A stretch of DNA of 26,548 nucleotides from NCBI GenBank assembly GCA_963575745.1, contig CAUYUJ010000703.1, forward strand, positions 375,001-401,548, in the 5' to 3' direction. Position numbers and translations under genes: made by a program. The DNA comes from Prorocentrum cordatum (taxonomy: Eukaryota > Sar > Dinophyceae > Prorocentrales > Prorocentraceae). Shown in pieces: positions 16,991-25,770 of the stretch (position 1 is its first letter; each line of letters opens with the position of its first letter). The notes under the pieces were generated by a model. It saw only the letters and a list, made by a program, of their open reading frames with translations, had not been told where the DNA came from and searched no databases.

Positions 16991-18470
16991 TCAAGAGCCC
17001 TCATGCTGTCCTCGGAGTTGCACGCTTTGCAGATCTCTTCAAAGTCTTTGTCGCCAAGGTCCTCGTCCATCGGCGTCGGGATGTTCTCCCCGCTCTCACT
17101 ATTCCGACCGTCAGGAGGCTTCCCCTGGGAGGCGGCTGTCCACATGAGGTGCTTGGTGAGCAGTGAGGAGCTTGGCGACCATGGCCAGAACATCAGATCC
17201 CAGGTTCTTTGCTTCAGGTGCCATAGCCAAGAAGCGCTCCGCATCACGTTGGGCTTCGGGAGGTTGGCCTGGCTGGCCCAAGGGCATGGCCCGCAGCATG
17301 GCCTGGTTGAGGCTGTTCTCGAGCTCGGTGATGTTGGCGGTGGCCTGTGCAATCGCCGCCTCCTGGTCAGCAACTGCCTTCTTCGCCTCCTCGACGAGCT
17401 TCTCTGCCTCGGTGACGTCCGGCTGCTTCTCGGTGAGCTCGCTTTGCAGCTGCAGCCGCTTGGCCTTGGCGTGATCAAGCTTGGCCCCCAGCGAGCTGAC
17501 CTCCGCCTGCGGCCCTCGCGCTGCAACCCGCTGCTGCTTGAGCTTCGCCAGGTCCTGCTCGAGTTTCCCCACGTCGATGCCGCCTTTGCGCAACGTAGGG
17601 ATGGACTGCTCCAGACTGGCGATCTTGCCCTCGAGCTCCTGGATGGATGGCTGGGTCCGCAGGCGGCTCTGGGGCTGGGAGGGCTGCAGCACCTGTGTCA
17701 GGGGCGCCTCGACCGCCGCGCAGGCCGGCGGCGCCGCTGCTGCCTCCTGCCGTGAGCTTCTCCAGCGCCGCGGTGATGTTGGCCACACCAGCCTCGAGGC
17801 GCTGGAGCCGAGGCGCATCGCCTCCGCCGCCTGCCCAGGGGGGCGGGCGGGGCTGCGACTTGGCCCTAGGCCCAGCTCCTCGCTTTGCCAGCGCCTCCTG
17901 GTGGGCATGCCTGGCCTTGCGCACCACAGGGCCTGGGGCGTCGCGCCCGCAGAAGCACACCACTCTGTTGGCCCAGAGCCCTTCCTGGTGGCATCCTGGG
18001 CAGCGCCAGTGGGGCTCCTTGGGCCCCAGGAGCACCTTGCGGCCAGCAGCGTCAGCGGCACCAGCTGGAGCAAGGGGCGGCGCCATGGCCACGGGCTGCG
18101 CCACGTAGTGCTCGCCGTGGTGCCCAGCCAGCGCCTGGCGCGCTGCGGCCTGGCGCAGGGTGGCCCGCGCGCTGGCCTGCTTCCTCCTCAGCCTGCGGTG
18201 CCACGCGGGCGATGGCGAGCGACTATGGCGCCCGCCCGTCGGGAAAGGGTGCACCGCCGCCCTGGGCAGGGCGGGCGGCGTCTGGGGGTTCGCGGAAAGA
18301 CGGGCCGATCCCAAAGGGCCCGCGCTCGCTGAAACCACCTCGGGCAGGTAGGTGCCTCCTTGGCCCTGGGAAGAAGCGCAGCTGTCCTTGCCACTGCGGG
18401 CCTTCCCTGAGGGGCGCTGCAAATACTCGACCCACATGCCGATCGCGGGACGCCGCAGTGAGCCCGCCAA
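16945..18470 (-). pseudogene. LINE A ORF1: zinc finger plus coiled coil
   Basis: Three frames join to one protein. The first (18470 to about 17745) carries a RanBP2-like zinc ribbon near 17946-18008: Trp, then CPGC, then Asn, then CFC, i.e. C-x2-C and C-x-C. It then leads into LEAGVANITAALEKLT, the start of a helix. The second frame (about 17745 to 17155) carries a strong coiled coil at 17288-17647, rich in Leu, Glu, Lys, Gln and Ala with heptad spacing. The third (about 17155 to the TAG at 16945) ends in an acidic then basic tail (DEDLGDKDFEEI, GMRKRQRV). ORF1 proteins of LINEs bind the element RNA and often trimerise through coiled coils; that role is inferred here. No ATG marks the start; the frame opens with a TTG at 18470. 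Confidence 0.6.
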
Positions 18471-19378
18471 AGAAAACGGTAGTCCCCCGACGGTGATCGA
18501 ATTGCTGGCGAAGGCCTCGGGAGAGCGATGCGCCCTTCAAAGAACCGGTCATGAGCCTTGCATGAGCGACCGGCGGACTCGGAGGCCGCCGGAGGCGCAG
18601 CAACACCACCATTCTAAGACGTCACGAAATGCTCGACCCCAACGACGTTTGTTGCATGGCGCCAGCATGACCGCGCGGACGGAGCATCGATGACCCCTGG
18701 ACGTCCATCCATCCCTCCGGATCTGCTATTTCGGCGTCCGCCCCCGCTCCATCCCACACTGTCCACTCCCGCCCGGGGTCCCCCTGTCGCTCCCCGCCTT
18801 GGCGTAGGACGACGCCGCGGCACCCGCTGGCCGGCGCCCCTCTACCTGAGCGTGGCGTGGGGGAGGGCGGGGACAGGGGAGGGAGGGAGAGAGCGTGGGA
18901 GGGGAGGAGGCAGGGATGGATCGATGGTTGGGGGAGAGACGCGGGCAGGAGCCCCCAAAAAACCAGCGGCGGAGGGGAGCGCCGATAACGAGGCGAAGCA
19001 AGTAATGGCGCACCAACAGAAGGATGGAGGGGGCAGGAGGGGGGGTGCGCGACACTGGGGAGGGTAGCCCTTGAAGATGGTGCAAGTGATCTCGAGCCAC
19101 GGCGCTGAAGGCTTGCGCATTGCTCCCTGCTGAAGCCTGCCAGAAACCCAGATCCTCACAACGCTCGTCATCAGTCACGCACCTGTGACGCTGCTTCCCA
19201 TTTTCCCACTTCGGCTTCCCCACTAAGGCGTCGCTCGGGTTCCTTGGTCTTAGTTCCTGGCATTGGCGTGGCTCGGCGATGCCCAGGCTCCTTTGTCCTG
19301 GATCCTTGCAGTGGCGGCGGCCGGTGTTCCAAAGGTTCCTCGGTCTTGATTGCTTGCTGCCTTCCTTCCCCGACCAAG
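18471..19378. other. Unrecognised region upstream of the 10-bp minisatellite
   Basis: No gene recognised. A G-rich stretch lies at 18850-18960. Within 19180-19345 the minus strand encodes three spaced copies of (K/R)T(K/E)EP in one frame, reflecting imperfect repeats of roughly 50-60 bp (GGTTCCTTGGTCTTAG- and GGTTCCTCGGTCTTGA-type text). GGCATTGGCGTGGC (19259-19272) is an inverted copy of the array unit that follows. Confidence 0.4.
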
Positions 19379-19935
19379 CAATGCCAACCAAAGCCGAGCA
19401 CCTCCAAGCAATGCCAGGCAATGCCCCGCAAAGCCAAGCACTGCGAAGCAAGGCTAAGCAACGCCACGCAACGCCAAGCAATGCAATGCGATGACAAGCA
19501 ATGCCAACCAAGGCCAAACAATGTCAAACAACGCCAAGCAACGCCAAGCGAAACCAACCAATGCAGAGCACAGAACACCAATGCCCAGCAATGCCCAGCA
19601 ATGCAAGTCAATGAACTACAATGCTAGCCAATGCCGAGAACTGCCACACAATGCTACGGAATGCCTGGCAAAACCCAACAATGCCAAGCAGTGTCACGGA
19701 ATGCCAAGCAATGCCAAGCAACGCCAAGCAACGCCACGCAAGGCCACGCAAGGCCACGCAAAGCCACGCAACGCCAAGCAACGCCAAGCAACGCCAAGGA
19801 ATGCCAAGCAACGCCAAACAACGCTCAGCAACGCCACGCAGTGCCAAGCAATGCCAAACAATGCCGACCATAAACATTAATTAGCAGCAATGCCAAGGAA
19901 CACATCAAGGCAATGCCACTGCTGCCACATTGAGC
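19379..19935 (+). repeat. 10-bp minisatellite, unit AAYGCCAAGC
   Basis: Roughly fifty degenerate 10-bp units (AATGCCAAGC, AACGCCAAGC, AACGCCACGC, AAGGCCACGC and similar). The centre (19690-19860) is the most regular and the edges more diverged, as expected for homogenisation by unequal exchange. Because 10 is not a multiple of 3 and the unit lacks stop words, long frames stay open in all three + phases and read nearly the same decapeptide period. These are not evidence of a gene. Confidence 0.92.
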
Positions 19936-20844
19936 GAGGCAATGTCACGCACTACCACATGTGTCGCATTGCTTCGCTCTGCTTTGCTCAGAGCTGTGTT
20001 GACCTGCTCTAGCAGAACGGCAGCGCCTAATTGGTGTTGCGCTGGGTTTCTTTTGGTGTGGAGGTTCTCCTGCTGTATCCATACCTGTGAACATAATGGG
20101 TACATAGAGCACGAGCGCCATACACACACTTCCTATCTGTACATACACACACATAACTATAAGTTTACATACAAGCAGGATTATGATTGTCATGTCTATG
20201 CTGACTTACGCATACTGATGTACACATATATACATGCATATGTGTAGCATTACATAAACCCATTTGTAAGTGCGTTTCTCCACAGCTCGCGCTGTTTCCC
20301 TCTGTACCCTTCCCCCCTCTCTCTGTGTATATACAGATTGACACATCTATGTTTATGTGTACATGTGTATATGCATGTATACAACAATAATTGTATCTCT
20401 CTACCCCTCCCTCCCCGAACTTTCGGGAACAGCCCGTCCCACCCCGCCTCCACTTCTCCCGTCCCCGCCATCTCCCCTCCTACGACTCACAGCCTCAAGA
20501 GAGGGAGCGTCTGTGCCTGACCGAAGATGGTAAAGAGGCAGGAGAGGTGGGCCGAACCGAGAGCAGTCATGCCAGCGACGAACGGGGGCCGAAACAAACG
20601 ACGTGAGCATGCGCCCTCGGAGGTTCACGTGGATTTCTGGAAATGGCGCTGACACTCCTCCTCCACCAGCGCGGGAAGCGCGCCGGGAACGGTGCGGGAG
20701 GCGCCGCCAGGTGAGCTCAGGGCCCCTCCCAGGATACCTGCGCGCACCTGCCACATGTTGCATGCAGTTGCGCCGCTTTTGGCGCCTCGGCTCCTCCTCG
20801 TGAGGGGCCGATTTTCCACCACCACCACCAACATAGGTAATTAG
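19936..20844. other. Region with an AT-rich, TG/TA-alternating island
   Basis: 20090-20400 is strikingly AT-richer than the rest and built from ACAC, TATA, TGTG and ATGCAT words, including ACACATAT (20222-20229) facing ATATGTGT (20238-20245). Alternating purine-pyrimidine tracts of this kind can form Z-DNA or cruciforms. Inverted array units (GCATTGCTT) occur at 19966-19974. The remainder (20400-20844) is unrecognised. Confidence 0.5.
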
Positions 20845-20845
20845 A

Positions 20846-21034
20846 AGAGGGAGGAGGAGGAGGAGGAGGAGGAGGAGGAGGAGGAGGAGGAGGAGGAGGA
20901 AGAGGAGGAGGAGGAGGAGGAGAAGGAAGAGGAGGAGGAGGAGGAGGAGCAGCAGCACGAGGAGGAGGAGGAGGAGCAGCAGCAGCAACAAGAGGAGGAG
21001 GAGGAGGAGGAGGAGGAGGAGGAGGAGGAGGAGG
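20846..21034. repeat. (GAG)n polypurine microsatellite
   Basis: GAG triplets with AAGAG, AGCAGCAGCACG and AGCAGCAGCAGCAACAAG interruptions, closing in GAGGAGGACCTCCTC, which folds back on itself. Poly-Leu frames on the minus strand read the repeat. Confidence 0.95.
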
Positions 21035-21374
21035 ACCTCCTCTTCCTCCCTTTTGCCCCGTCCTACCTGTGGTAGTTAGTGGTGGTGGAACATTGGCCCA
21101 CCATCTCGAGGGTGGACAAAGCCCCCTTTAACAAAACGTCCCTGTGTGAAAGCGACCAGGGGCCAGACCCATCGGGCGCAGGCCCTCCAACCATGCCGTC
21201 TCAACGCCCCCTTCCCAGCACCGAAGGCAATTCGCCAATGGACTCGGTAGGATGGGGGCTCGATCAACCGCCGATATCCCTCTGAGACCACAGACCTCCG
21301 ACGTCGCGTCTTTCTCGCAGCGTCGACTCCCAGAGGGCAAGACCCCCCCAAAGGCCTGTGTTTCGCCCCGGCTC

Positions 21375-21462
21375 GTTTTTCGGACGGTCCCGCGGCCCGG
21401 CGAGGGCCCCTGGAGGCCGAGAGTGGTCAAACGCCACCTGCCGCTATTCTTGCGCGACGAAA
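21375..21462 (+). repeat. Dispersed repeat family F4, copy 2
   Basis: GTTTTTCGGACGGTCC, GGCCCGGCGAGGGCCCC, GAGGCCGA, GTGG and, after a gap, GCGCGACG align with the reverse complement of 26358-26452. The core also matches 9851-9890. Confidence 0.6.
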
Positions 21463-21774
21463 AAAGGCGGGGCCCTGCGAGGGCAAATGGCCCAGAACCT
21501 CTTGTCGCACTGCCTCCCCCCCTCTCCACCTCGCCCGACGGGCACGGCGCCCCGAAGGCTGTTTTTTCGCTGGACTCTGGCAAGTTTCCTGGCATGGAGG
21601 GAGGGGAAAGGGGGGGGGGCGGGGGAGGACGAGGACCGAAAAAAATGGACTCAGTGCACGTCCGTTTGGCCCAGCGCTGCGCGCAAAAGGCTCCGGAGGG
21701 GACGGCGGCGGCGGGGGGGGGGAAAGGCGCGGGCGAAATGCCATGCAAGTGAACCTGCCTGAGTCTAAATGAGG

Positions 21775-21905
21775 AAGGGGAGGAAGAGGAGGAGGAGGAG
21801 GAGGAGGAGGAGGAGGAGGAGGAGCAGCAGCAGGAGGAGGAGGAGGAACAGGAGGAGGAGGAGGGGGAGGAGGAGCAGGAGGACGGGCAGGAGGAGGAGG
21901 AGGAT
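21775..21905. repeat. (GAG)n polypurine microsatellite
   Basis: GAG triplets interrupted by AGCAGCAGCAGG, AACAGG, GGGG and GACGGGC. Confidence 0.94.
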
Positions 21906-22011
21906 TTTGTTGACCTCCGCGGGCCCACCGCAAAGTGCAAGCAACTGGCAGTGCGGGACCTACCAGATCTGAGTGCGACTCAGACAGGCTGACCTTTCGG
22001 CGAGGTTAGTC

Positions 22012-22540
22012 TTAGTCGCCTGAAAGGTCGGCTCCAGCGCGCGCGTCCAGGAGGGGGGCCCGCGTGTCTCCATCCTCCTGTGACTCGAGGGCATGCCGCC
22101 CGTGCGCCAACACATCTCTAGGAGATGGGGCGGGCTTCATCTCTCGAGCTGCGACGCTGGGCGGACCGAAGAGGGAGAGGACAGCCCCCTCCTTTTCCTC
22201 ACAGCCGCGAAAAGGAGCCTCCCGCACCTCTCGCAGCTGCCGTTTCTCGCCTGGCCGAGTCCCCGACGTCGTACACACCCCCGTCCCTTTAACCGCGAGG
22301 GGCCTGACTGCAGTGGGCGCCAGGTGGGACGGGGGCGGGGGGACATGGCCCGCGGCGGCAGGTGCTGAAGCAACACCAGAGGCGGTGGCAGACGGAGCGG
22401 AGGGAGAGGCGCACTCCAGAACGTGTTCATCGCCACGGACGGAGGGCTCGGACCCATCCTCAAACACACAAGTGTCAAAACAGGCAATACACTTGCCTAA
22501 ATCTACTTTAACATCCAGCTTCTGCTTAGGAGTAGTGCGG
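22012..22540 (-). pseudogene. LINE B terminal open frame with Cys motif
   Basis: In the phase that follows the GIHP box the minus strand reads PKQKLDVKVDLGKCIACFDTC and stays open to 22012, giving about 170 codons. The early part looks protein-like, with CIACFDTC spacing (C-x2-C-x3-C). The later part is Ala/Pro/Ser/Arg-rich. It could be the true C-terminus of the element protein or an open stretch of its 3' end. I recognise no family. Confidence 0.35.
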
Positions 22541-23068
22541 ATGAATGCCCTTCACGAGCGCTCCCCATCCATATTTGACAGCGCGGGAAGGTGGCTGGCA
22601 CCGCTCTCCTAGGCCTCGGACCGAGGCGCCTGACGAATGGCACTTGCAGCGCAGACAGATAAACAGAACTGAACTGACGCATCCGAGCAATTAAACGCCA
22701 CCGTACGGTGGCCCAGCTCCTGCTGCCTCGCAGCATGGAGCTTGGAGAAACTAACACAGGAGCCTGGCGGGGCGGCAAGTCTCTGCTTTCCTCTGCCCCT
22801 GCAGACAAACAGCACACCTCCAAATGCCACTCCATCTCTCCCACCTGTGAGGCACGGGGGGGGGGAGGACAGCGAAGAGGAAGAGCGCACAGGTGGGGTG
22901 CATGGCACATCGGGGGATCATTTGAGCCAGAGCGGAATCAAATTGGCCGCGAGAATACAATATGCTCTGGCGGCATCGACCAGCTTCGTGACTACTTCCA
23001 TATCACCAGGGGCAGACGGGTGAAACTGAAGGCCGTGCTTAGCTCCAATGTCGGCGTCCGAGTTACCC
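22480..23068 (-). pseudogene. LINE B tail: RNase H end, double zinc module, GIHP box
   Basis: Pieces in several phases, high to low coordinate: GNSDADIGAKHGL (RNase H end, 23030-23068) running to a TGA at 22918-22920; WRCAVC...C (about 22775-22825); LGHRTVAF with FCLSVCAAS and RQAP (about 22620-22720); and YGWGALVKGIHPHYS (about 22530-22575). Order and spacing match the LINE A tail (WRCVQC, H, CAQC, GLHP). At least three phase changes or stops break it. The last phase continues into 22012-22540. Confidence 0.5.
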
Positions 23069-23938
23069 TTTGCGAAGAAACAGATCACGAGCTGAGGGGC
23101 CTTCCTCCTCGAGGCTGAGGTGGGCTTTAACTTGCACGATGCCGTCTAAAGCCTGGCCCTCGTTAGCATTGGCTTGCAAACTCATTCCAGAAGGGGCTCC
23201 CTTCCCTGAGTATATGCAGGCATGGGGGAGGCAACTCTGGTGGACCACATTGGCGCAGTCTGCATACACGATACTTGGGGAAATCATGAACTGAGTAGCC
23301 GCACAGCGAGCCGAGAATCCCGCGGCCTGCGGAGTCTGAAGGAAGTGGGCCCACACAGGGCCCCTGACCTCTCCAAGGCACTCCCTACCATCCGAATTCA
23401 TTGGGACAGCCCATGTCGCGAGTGATAATTCACGAACGGGGTGGCGCTGGCAGAACCATCGATGCAAAAGGTGCCCCCACACCTCTCCATTGGCAGGGGC
23501 CTTGGGGCCCCCTGGGCTCATGAGCTCAGTGCGATGCCAGGTGTACACCAGGGAGTTGGTCCCTTCAAGAGCTGGCCTGGGCAGCCAGTCGGCGGGGTGA
23601 GCGAAAGCTCCTCTACTATACAAGCAGATATCTTCGCTGGATGCATCAGTGGTCAGAGCAGCAAGAGCAGCAGCAACAACAGAGGGAGGGACCAGCTGGA
23701 CCCTTCACTCGGCAATTTCGTCATCGGGACATTCCCACAACCTGTGGGCGATGGAGTTCTTAGCCTGGCACTTCAGGCACAGAGGGCCGACTGCATATCC
23801 AGCGCTTAAAGCGCGATCTGCTGTCCAAATGGCGCAACTAGAACAGGCACGGATCCAACCACGCTGGGCAGGGGTGAACTTCTTGGAGCTGCAGGCAGCT
23901 TTGGGATGTCCAAACAGAGACGTTTCCCGACACCCCAT
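23063..23938 (-). pseudogene. LINE B zinc knuckle and RNase H with one internal TGA
   Basis: A single phase runs from about 23938 to 23063, broken only by TGA at 23705-23707, which sits between DDEIAE and RVQLVPP. Before the stop, CSSC and then CLKC...H...C (CLKCQAKNSIAHRLWEC) look like zinc ligands. After it, an RNase H fold shows VRELSLATWAV, TPQAAGFSA, IVYADCANVV (Asp at about 23258-23260) and IVQVKAH. The expected Glu after QAA is Gly, and the first Asp is not found, so catalysis is probably lost. The frame ends at a TAA created by a one-base shift at 23067; in the next phase NSDADIGAK restores the final RNase H block. Confidence 0.65.
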
Positions 23939-23939
23939 T

Positions 23940-25005
23940 TACCACCCACGTCCCGTTCCAAACTCCTCATGTAGGCATCCCGACACAGCGTTTCTAAAAG
24001 CTTGGGCGAGGTTAAGCCTAAAGAGAGCTGGTAGCCCCTGTCGCCAACAATCGTCATGCAGGTTGTCATCCTCCAACCCAGGCGGAGCAGAAAGAGGCGC
24101 ATCGCAGAAAGAGGCCCCTTCACAGTGGGCCACGTGACCCTCTCGAGGCCAAACACACTGTGCCAAGCAGGGCGGAGATCTTCAAACGAAAAAGAGACCC
24201 GTCGAAAACTCTGGTGTGCGTGATCCATCTCTTTACTCCATCTTAAGATCGGTGCACAGGCAGCTCTCCAGCACGGGTCGTCCGAGAGAATGCTGACAGC
24301 AATGAGAGATCTGCTCTTGGCAAAGGGTGCAACCGTAGATAAAGCTTGACGTCTCATCATCAGAAGCTGCTGATCGCTGACTCCCAGGCTATCCGCGCCG
24401 TAGGCTCCTCCAGCGAGGGGCCCAGCAGCGAAAATCTTGAGGGCAGAACGGCCAACATGCTCGGACTGCTTCTTGAGGCGGCGAGCCTTCCGCCACAAGA
24501 GAGCCGTCCTGGCTTTCATCTTGGAGCTCCTGCCTGCGACTCTGGCAGAACGGCCCGTGCAAAAGTCGACTCCAAGATTCACAGTGGAGTCCAGCACACG
24601 GCCCCCAAAAAGGCCGAGGGCACTGGAAATGTCGCCAGCCAGTATTTTGCTGGACGCCACCGTGCAGACCTTCTCAAGAGACCACTGACAACCCCTGTCC
24701 GTGGTGATGACATGATGCAAGAGGATCGACGTTGACACGATGCTGCTGACGACTTGCTGGTGACGGACAGTGCTCGACACTCCAGTGTCGTCGATATACG
24801 CGTCGAACTCGAGCAGCCTATGATGAGGGAGCCGATCGAACGCGTCCATCGCGCGAACCCGAATGTGCGAAGTCGCGAAAGAGCACCCCGCGATCACACC
24901 GTTCTTCACGAAAAAGGGGCCATCAAGCAGGCCAGCATTCGAGATGAAACGGCCGCATCGGTAAGCATACAACGAGAGACGAGAGATGACGGAAGGCAAA
25001 CAAGA
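23940..25005 (-). pseudogene. LINE B reverse transcriptase, C-terminal half
   Basis: The frame is formally open from 25590, but its first part is poly-Leu from microsatellite. Homology starts near 25005 with SRLSLYAYRCG. The block GVIAGCSFAT precedes the catalytic FDAYIDDTGVS, whose YIDD codons are 24787-24798; the two aspartates are intact. A basic linker (KARTALLWRKARRLKKQ) and a thumb-like region follow. The fingers domain and the first catalytic Asp are missing. The AGCSFAT plus YIDD combination is one I associate with the reverse transcriptases abundant in dinoflagellate genomes; this is from memory and should be checked. The frame leaves the protein near 23940, where a shift leads into the zinc segment. 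Confidence 0.75.
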
Positions 25006-25015
25006 GAGATGACGG

Positions 25016-25125
25016 AGCAGGAGGAGGAGGAGGAGGAGGAGGAGGAGGAGGAGGGAGGAGAAGGAGCCGAGCGTACGAGGATAAGGAGGAGGATGAGGAG
25101 GATGAGGAGGAGGATGAGGTACAGA
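25016..25125. repeat. (GAG)n and (GAGGAT)n microsatellite at the LINE B truncation point
   Basis: GAG triplets at 25019-25055, then GAGCGTACGAGG, then GATAAGGAGGAGGATGAGG-type hexamers to 25125. The element's reverse transcriptase homology stops at its edge. GAGAGATGACGG occurs at 24982-24993 and 25004-25015 right at the junction. Confidence 0.9.
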
Positions 25126-25270
25126 ATCCGAATCGAGCGCACTCCCGCCTTCCACAGGATGTCCGGGGCTGCGCCGGCGAACGCGAAGATCTCCTCGTCG
25201 TGGGCGCCCGCCACCTCGGCGGAGCCCGCCTGGGGCCGAGGCGGCGGTGGCCGCGCAGGGGGCCCAGATC
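25126..25270. other. Unique GC-rich segment
   Basis: No motif recognised; it separates the microsatellite from the F1 element. Confidence 0.4.
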
Positions 25271-25568
25271 AGGCGGCGAGCGAGGGGGGGAAGTGAATGA
25301 AGGAGGAGGACGAGGAGGAGGAGGAGGACGAGGATGAGGAGGAGGAGGAGGAGGAGGAGGAGGAGGAGGAGGAGCGAGGGGGGGAGGAGGAAGGAGCGGG
25401 TCTTCTCAGAAGGCTCGTGAGTCCCCGGGCCTTCTGAGAAGTCCTCTAAGCCTTCACCGAAAACACACAAACAACTTCTTAGAAGGCGCAAGAGGGCTTC
25501 TCTGAGGAGTCCCGCCGGCTTCTGAGAAGGCCTTCTCCTTCTCACTTCCCCCCTCGCTCGCCGCCGAC
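25271..25568 (+). repeat. Foldback element F1, copy 3, with (GAG)n expanded inside
   Basis: The ends are near-perfect terminal inverted repeats of 24-25 bp: 25272-25296 begins GGCGGCGAGCGAGGG and ends AAGTGA, and 25542-25565 is its complement apart from one base in the G/C run. AGATC flanks both sides (25266-25270 and 25569-25573), a candidate 5-bp target-site duplication. Inside, a (GAG)n array fills 25299-25396, absent from the other copies. It is followed by CTTCTCAGAAGGCTCG and CCTTCTGAGAAGTCC blocks, which are themselves self-complementary. No coding capacity. Confidence 0.75.
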
Positions 25569-25770
25569 AGATCTCCGACGATTTCTTCAACTTCGGTCCG
25601 AGCGGTGCTTATCGATTTCCGCCCCTTGTTGGGCAACGCTCAGTGGGGAAACGATCGAGGGGGGGAGAAAGGTGCACCATTGGGGCTCGAAAGGGCCCAT
25701 CATGGGCCCTACCTGGGGCTTGCCTTCGGGCCCCAGGGCCATCAAACGTATACAAACGGGAACTCGTGGA
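25569..25770. other. Spacer between F1 and F3 copies
   Basis: No gene recognised. AGGGCCCAT-C-ATGGGCCCT at 25692-25710 is a perfect 19-nt inverted repeat with a single-base centre. Confidence 0.45.

Larger units (their letters stand above)
14977..18470 (-). mobile_element. Non-LTR retrotransposon relic (LINE A), reverse transcriptase missing
   Basis: Reading on the minus strand from 18470 downward: a first ORF with a zinc finger and a long coiled coil, then an APE-type endonuclease, then a C-terminal RNase H end with a double zinc tail. This is the order of LINE-type elements with two ORFs and an APE endonuclease. The reverse transcriptase expected between endonuclease and RNase H is absent, with only about 200 bp between them, so a large internal deletion is inferred. 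Frameshifts lie near 17700-17745, 17155, 16814-16850 and at the 15-C run 15916-15930. Several coincide with homopolymers or GC-rich repeats. Confidence 0.75.
21035..22011. other. Region between GAG array and LINE B
   Basis: No gene recognised. It contains an F4 copy (21375-21462) and another GAG array (21775-21905). The remaining text is unique in this window. Confidence 0.4.
22012..25010 (-). mobile_element. 5'-truncated non-LTR retrotransposon relic (LINE B)
   Basis: Reading the minus strand downward from about 25010: the C-terminal half of a reverse transcriptase with YIDD, a zinc knuckle, RNase H, a double zinc tail, a GIHP box and a Cys-containing end. The element starts abruptly inside the reverse transcriptase next to (GAG)n DNA, which fits the 5' truncation usual for LINE insertion. 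Damage is light: frameshifts near 23940 and 23067, one TGA at 23705-23707, and several breaks in the tail. Confidence 0.78.

Noticed and set aside
19491-19884. Three overlapping open frames in the 10-bp array, and hydrophobic antisense frames that look membrane-like
   Set aside because: A stop-free 10-bp unit opens all phases; the hydrophobic peptide is its complement.
19379-19935. CRISPR-like regular array
   Set aside because: Units are 10 bp and contiguous with no spacers, and the context is eukaryotic.
20401-20991. 196-codon minus-strand frame starting with a long poly-Leu 'signal'
   Set aside because: Poly-Leu is the complement of the GAG array; the rest lacks motifs.
21128-21940. 270-codon Ser/Pro-rich minus-strand frame
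   Set aside because: Driven by the GAG array at 21775-21905 and overlapping an F4 repeat; no domain.
25016-25590. N-terminal extension of the LINE B reverse transcriptase frame
   Set aside because: These codons come from GAG arrays and the F1 element and are open by chance in phase with the true homology, which begins near 25005.
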